Shown here piece by piece: positions 54,118 through 57,505 of a DNA stretch of 57,505 bases. Location: contig NZ_NMQR01000029.1 in the NCBI RefSeq assembly GCF_003545805.1, positions 1 through 57,505 of the forward strand. The letters are read 5' to 3'. Each line of letters begins with the position of its first letter. Positions within the stretch are counted from its first letter, which is position 1. The translations under genes were made by a program, and so were the position numbers. This DNA comes from Photorhabdus sp. CRCIA-P01. Lineage in GTDB: Bacteria; Pseudomonadota; Gammaproteobacteria; Enterobacterales; Enterobacteriaceae. The notes beneath the pieces are model-generated. The model was not told the DNA's origin. It saw only the letters and a program-made list of their open reading frames with translations, and searched no databases.

Positions 54118-54290
54118 CATGAGGTGTTTTATACTCCAATTTTTTGTGTAGGCTATTATTCAACTTGTCCATGACGAATGTCATTTCCTATCTTGTCACC
54201 GATTGAAAAGTCTGTTCTCTTTGGAAAATATTGGCGAATCAATCCATTTGTGTTTTCATTGACGTATCACTCTATGGGAACGTAAGGATG
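54118..54290 (-). pseudogene. IS30-family transposase remnant
   Basis: The minus strand encodes 'NENTNGLIRQYFPKRTDFSI', the signature of IS30-family transposases (the DDE Glu region), followed after frame breaks by 'LNNSLHKKLEYKTPHE'-like codons. Stops and indels are frequent. It is a dead remnant. Confidence 0.65.
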
Positions 54291-54453
54291 CACGAAATGA
54301 ATTTGAGCGTTTAAGAGTTTATAGGCCATAATGCATTTTACTTTTGCGAGAAAGATGCCGACTATAGCAATTAACTGCTCTTATGAAAAATTGCACTCAT
54401 TAATCGAATCTGCTATACCATTCAAAGTTTAAAACCTAGGAGACAGCTTAATA

Positions 54454-55146
54454 ATGGAAAAAATTATCGTTAACGGTGTTTCTAACCAAAAATTCATAAA
54501 CGACTATGCTTATGATTTTGAACAGATAGTTAATCAAAGGGTCAATCCTAATTCCATTCCAGATAGATTATATCGTAAAGGTAAAGCTTGCTGGGTTTTT
54601 CAAACTTTAATTAATCTTAAATATTACTACGGCGATTATCTCGATATTACATTAACCAATCAAGTCCGTGCTGATGCAATTAATCTATTACACTACGATG
54701 ATTTTAGCTTTAGAACTAAGCCGTGGGCAGGATGCACTGTTGTTTGTCAAGCTGATCGTCCTCTTGTTTATGGGGCTGATTATGTCGTTGTACAAAATCC
54801 ACTACAAACAGAACCCGGAAAGATATTTTTACCACACTAGCCACAACCAAACTTAAAGTGCAGATCTAAAGATAGCAATGAAGTAAAAACCATTGGTTTT
54901 TTTGGGCATGTTGATGCTTTACCTGATTTTTTCACAGAAAAAAATCTTATACGTGAGTTAAGTAAAAGAGGAATAACACTTAGAATATCAACAAATGATT
55001 GGACTAATTATAGTGACGTCGATATTGCTATAAGTTTTAGGAAAGAATATAGCCCTGACCTTATGAGAAAGCCGGCTAGCAAACTTATCAATGCGTGGGG
55101 TGCTGGTTGTCCTTTGATATGTGATAATGAACCTATTTCCATGTAG
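54454..55146 (+). pseudogene. glycosyltransferase-like gene, in-frame amber and 3' truncation
   Basis: A GGAG sequence precedes the ATG. The first 128 codons ('IIVNGVSNQKFINDYAYDFE', 'DYVVVQNPLQTEPGKIFLPH') end at TAG (54838-54840). The same frame continues for 101 codons ('TIGFFGHVDALPDFFTEKNL', 'YSPDLMRKPASKLINAWGAG', 'CPLICDNEPISM'), containing the K-P-x-x-K-L-I-N-A-W-x-A-G donor-site block of a glycosyltransferase group I have seen in polysaccharide loci. It stops where a tail-fibre scrap of the opposite strand begins (about 55140), so recombination cut off its C-terminus. Confidence 0.6.
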
Positions 55147-55327
55147 TACCTGGAAATAGTGTATTTGGATTTTTATTTTGTGCAAACCAAACCACAATGC
55201 CGATCGGATAAATGGTGTTGATATTAGCGGCACTTTTCGCCAATGCCACGGTTTCCACTAAACCATGTTTTCTGTAGCCCGTTAACTGACGGTAATCTTT
55301 GTCAAGGCAGCTTTTAAAAGCATTCAA
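55133..55327 (-). pseudogene. tail fibre scrap with collar-like end
   Basis: A minus-strand frame encodes 'YRQLTGYRKHGLVETVALAK', then 'IYPIGIVVWFAQNKNPNTLF' and PGTTWK before it is cut. The latter is the start of a T4-gp12/collar-like tip. Neither anchor nor tip end remains. It opposes, and joins tail to tail with, the truncated glycosyltransferase. Confidence 0.6.
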
Positions 55328-56110
55328 TGGGACTCAATATGGTAAAAATCGGGCAGATCTAAGTATCAATAAATAACCGAAATGATGATTGAGAAAGAAA
55401 CATATTAACTATGATGGAATTACAAACATCAATTGAATAATAAATATACAGAAAATTGGCGTCACCTTGCTTTATTTGCTCAGAAATTTCATCACAACGT
55501 CCTTCAAGCAACAACGCTCTGAATTCTGGAGGTAGACCTACCGTAACGCTATATTTTGCAACATCACGTATTAGCGAATTTCTTACCCATAGTTCACTTG
55601 AGATAAATAAATTTACTTTGTGTGTATGCGTGCGTATGTTGATGTCAGGTTGGGAGGATATGAAATCAACTGACCTGATAAAAGAGCTGTTGCCGTTGGA
55701 TGCGAACTTAGAAGGTTACAGAAGGAGTCACCTATAACCGGAAAGACATTCCTGGTCCCGCATTCCAAAAAAGATCTGCCTATCGGCACCGTCAAATCTA
55801 TAAAGAAAATGGCGGAGATTTAATCCCCGCCGACTTTGGAGGTCATCATGTTTTTCTCAGTAGGTGTTGAGTTGCCGAAAGATGAAAACACCGCGTATGG
55901 TCTGATTATTCCTGCGCTGTGTACAGAGAAGTATGGTTGTTTTTCTGCCACTGATAATAGAGAAAACATTGCGATAATGGCTCGTGAGGCTATCTTGTTA
56001 ACAGTAGAAGATATGGTCTCAAATAATAGAGCAGTTGAACATATTCAGGATACTGGTTATCTGGTTTATGCAAAAAACACAGAATATCAATATGTTGATA
56101 GCTGGTTTAT
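55267..56110 (+). repeat. ~820-bp direct repeat, right copy
   Basis: Matches 50813-51635. It carries the more complete hicA-hicB locus. The 4.45-kb offset brackets the fibre at 52449-53480 and the IS30 and glycosyltransferase remnants between two direct repeats. Confidence 0.8.
55660..55823 (+). pseudogene. hicA: hicA toxin pseudogene (copy B)
   Basis: Starts 'MKSTDLIKEL' behind GGGAGGAT. It is frameshifted by one base after codon 10 and continues in the next frame as 'AVGCELRRLQKESPITGKTF', then 'LVPHSKKDLPIGTVKSIKKM' and AEI-stop. The frame loss and the absence of the G-S-H-H catalytic histidine motif make it inactive. The hicB start follows 24 bases later. Confidence 0.78.
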
Positions 56111-56276
56111 TATCGATGTTGATTTGTCTGAATTTTCCGGAAAGCAGCAGCGTATTAATATCTCACTGCCTGATACGCTCATTCAACGTATTGATAATCG
56201 TGTCAAAGAAAGTCCGGCACAATATCGAGACCGAAGTCACTTTTTAGCAGAAGCTGCAAGACATGAACTCAGCTAA
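55848..56276 (+). CDS. hicB: HicB antitoxin (intact, toxin lost)
   Basis: A 142-residue antitoxin; GGAGG precedes the ATG at 55848. The N-terminal HicB-fold ('FFSVGVELPKDENTAYGLII', 'ATDNRENIAIMAREAILLTV') is followed by a C-terminal ribbon-helix-helix ('QQRINISLPDTLIQRIDNRV', 'RSHFLAEAARHELS') that normally binds the hicAB operator. The toxin gene before it is dead. Its retention suggests either recent toxin loss or use as a regulator. Confidence 0.88.
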   Translation: MFFSVGVELPKDENTAYGLIIPALCTEKYGCFSATDNRENIAIMAREAILLTVEDMVSNNRAVEHIQDTGYLVYAKNTEYQYVDSWFIIDVDLSEFSGKQQRINISLPDTLIQRIDNRVKESPAQYRDRSHFLAEAARHELS

Positions 56277-56307
56277 TACCAGGCGCACGGATGCGCGCCT
56301 GGTATTA
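56274..56307. terminator. strong hairpin at the hicB stop codon
   Basis: A 13-bp perfect stem (56274-56286 with 56295-56307) with an 8-base loop begins at the TAA stop. It is followed by AAAA rather than a T-run, so it may stabilise the mRNA end or act as a weak terminator rather than a classical one. Confidence 0.5.
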
Positions 56308-56725
56308 AAAAGTACTCAATTGATGCCGTCTTTGTAAATCCCTACGATATCGGTATGAATATAAAGCTCGAATCATAGACTTTGTACTGTTTTAATGGAT
56401 ATGTGATTCCGTCCGCAGGTCCATTCTTAGCAAAGATTAGAGTAACTGACAGATGAAAGTTAAGGGTATTCCATATCCAAGAAAAAACAATATGTGCTAA
56501 TAATGAAAAAATTGGTCATGTAACCAATGGTTAGCAATAAAAAGATGAGGCATAATACAACAACTAACTATTGGCGTCATGACCCAAAAATTAGCCATGA
56601 TTCAACTTTGATAGTTTTTTCTAAATCACATAGTTCTATACCACCTCATTAACTTAATGAATGCGCTCGTAACGTTAATCAAGATTCTATCACTCGTATT
56701 AGATGTTGTCCCATTGACAGAATGA
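56308..56725. other. no recognised gene; one open stretch on the minus strand
   Basis: A start-less minus-strand frame (56342-56515, 58 codons) contains 'VTLIFAKNGPADGITYPLKQ' and ends FIFIPIS. It is coding-like but not assigned; it may be another truncated tail or surface gene. The rest is AT-rich and shows nothing. Confidence 0.3.
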
Positions 56726-56881
56726 CTATGAGCAACTGAGTTTCATTATTTGATCTTTAGAAAACTGTTTTCCATTTATTGCTTTGACTATTTCAACATC
56801 TAATCTCAAGGATGATGCTTGATGTAGCATAGAATATCTTCGTTCAATATCTGACTCTACGTTGATAATAAAAATTTCCAT
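56726..56881 (-). pseudogene. glycosyltransferase family 25 N-terminal stump
   Basis: 51 codons from ATG: 'MEIFIINVESDIERRYSMLH' then 'DVEIVKAINGKQFSKDQI', the N-terminal signature of GT25 LPS galactosyltransferases (M-x-I-F-V-I-N-L-x-x-S-x-x-R-R, and D/AINGK). It ends at a stop after 51 residues; the catalytic remainder is missing. 56882-57117 upstream is gene-free. Confidence 0.6.
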
Positions 56882-57117
56882 TCTTTCATGATAACACAAT
56901 TACACCTACATTATGACTCAGACACTAAGATTACTGATAAATTAATATTGTCATTGTATTTATTTGTCAGAGAATCACTATCTCTACGATGGTAATATAT
57001 TAATTACAACTTGGGTGATAATGCCTACTTTAATGCAAGAAAACATAAAATTTCTACCTTTTGAAATTCTATTTGTTTCTTATTTTTAGAAATTTTCTTT
57101 TAAAACTAAATCTAACA

Positions 57118-57505
57118 TTATGATCTAACATAAAGCCTAATAAGGTTCCTGAATTTTCTACCGAAAGTTTTATCAGTTATTAAGATTACCTCTGCTATTG
57201 TATTTATTTTAATTTGACCAATAGAATTAGATAGACTATCTTCTCTTTTTATGTAGTTATAGTATTTCATCTCAGTATAATGAATATTATTGCACTTAAC
57301 TAAAATTGGAGGAAATGATAGAGCGTCTTCATAACAAGAAACCTCGGGAAAATTATTTCCATGAAATAATTCTCTCTTAAAAAATTTCCCACATGAATGT
57401 GCCTGAAATTTCTTATGAATTAAAAACTCTTTTATTGCCGTATTTCTATGAATTTCTACAGGGGATAATAATTTTGATTTTTCTATTATGTCAGAATATT
57501 TTTTT
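57118..57505 (-). CDS. glycosyltransferase family 2, C-terminal part, running off the right edge
   Basis: A start-less minus-strand frame open from the window edge to a TAA at 57118-57120, giving 128 residues. It contains 'EIHRNTAIKEFLIHKKFQAH', 'SCGKFFKRELFHGNNFPEVS', 'CYEDALSFPPILVKCNNIHY' and 'YYNYIKREDSLS', the typical GT2 (GT-A) C-terminal pattern with the K-x-F-K-R-x-x-F and Y-E-D blocks. The N-terminus lies outside the window. Together with the other fragments it marks an LPS/polysaccharide locus at this end. Confidence 0.7.
   Translation of the reverse strand, partial: KKYSDIIEKSKLLSPVEIHRNTAIKEFLIHKKFQAHSCGKFFKRELFHGNNFPEVSCYEDALSFPPILVKCNNIHYTEMKYYNYIKREDSLSNSIGQIKINTIAEVILITDKTFGRKFRNLIRLYVRS

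Overview
The window looks like a chromosomal segment of a Photorhabdus/Xenorhabdus-type enterobacterium (Morganellaceae). This is inferred from gene content: a Salmonella-like anaerobic cobalamin operon, eutABC, FNR-type control, many decayed phage and toxin-antitoxin pieces, and AT-rich accessory DNA. No rRNA, tRNA or CRISPR array was found.

Layout. 0-5 kb: edge of an ISAs1-type transposase, a tail-fibre/assembly gene pair, and a lambdoid prophage remnant (leftward early genes, S24-type CI repressor, Cro, operators). 5-6.7 kb: a dinJ/yafQ module and a secreted LprI-like/DUF4431 protein. 7-12.5 kb: an array of leftward tail-fibre genes sharing one N-terminal anchor (about 130 residues) but carrying different C-termini, with intact or decayed tail-fibre-assembly (tfa) genes between them; one gene is a fibre::Tfa fusion. 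13.5-16.7 kb: two paralogous YadA-head/coiled-coil proteins with neither signal peptide nor outer-membrane anchor, each behind the same predicted promoter; one differs from the other mainly by a 42-residue repeat expanded from one to four copies. 17.2-20.5 kb: cobalamin genes cobA, cobD, a 35-codon pduX stump, a precorrin-2 dehydrogenase and cobO. 20.8-24.5 kb: eutABC. 24.5-25.6 kb: an orphan antitoxin and an unrecognised two-repeat protein. 25.9-41.5 kb: the leftward operon cbiABCDETFGHJKLP-cobUS, then (after a higBA/IS982-remnant/127-bp-repeat insertion) cobC-cobT, headed by a cobalamin riboswitch. 42.2 kb: dmsD behind a perfect FNR box. 43.3 kb: a secreted trypsin-like protease. 45.2-57.5 kb: a mosaic of IS remnants, a toxin-antitoxin cassette bounded by inverted repeats, tail-fibre fragments, LPS-type glycosyltransferases (several broken), a phosphoethanolamine transferase and two copies of a degenerate hicA-hicB locus, one of whose hicB genes is fused to a tail-fibre C-terminus.

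How it works together. The cbi/cob genes make the corrin ring by the early-cobalt (anaerobic) route, and CobO, CobU, CobS, CobC and CobT finish adenosylcobalamin. The only B12 enzyme encoded here is ethanolamine ammonia-lyase (EutBC, reactivated by EutA). There are no eut microcompartment, aldehyde dehydrogenase or transporter genes beside it, which fits ethanolamine used as a nitrogen source. The pathway has two visible lesions: pduX is reduced to a stump, and cbiMNQO (cobalt uptake) is missing between cbiL and cbiP. A 127-bp imperfect-palindrome repeat occurs four times in the same orientation: twice flanking the larger YadA-head gene, once beside cobC and once directly upstream of the riboswitch. 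The most unusual material is the tail-fibre cassette array plus the neighbouring anchorless YadA-head genes. It looks like a reservoir of receptor-binding fibre modules without the rest of a tail. The hicB::fibre and fibre::tfa chimeras show that recombination there is active.
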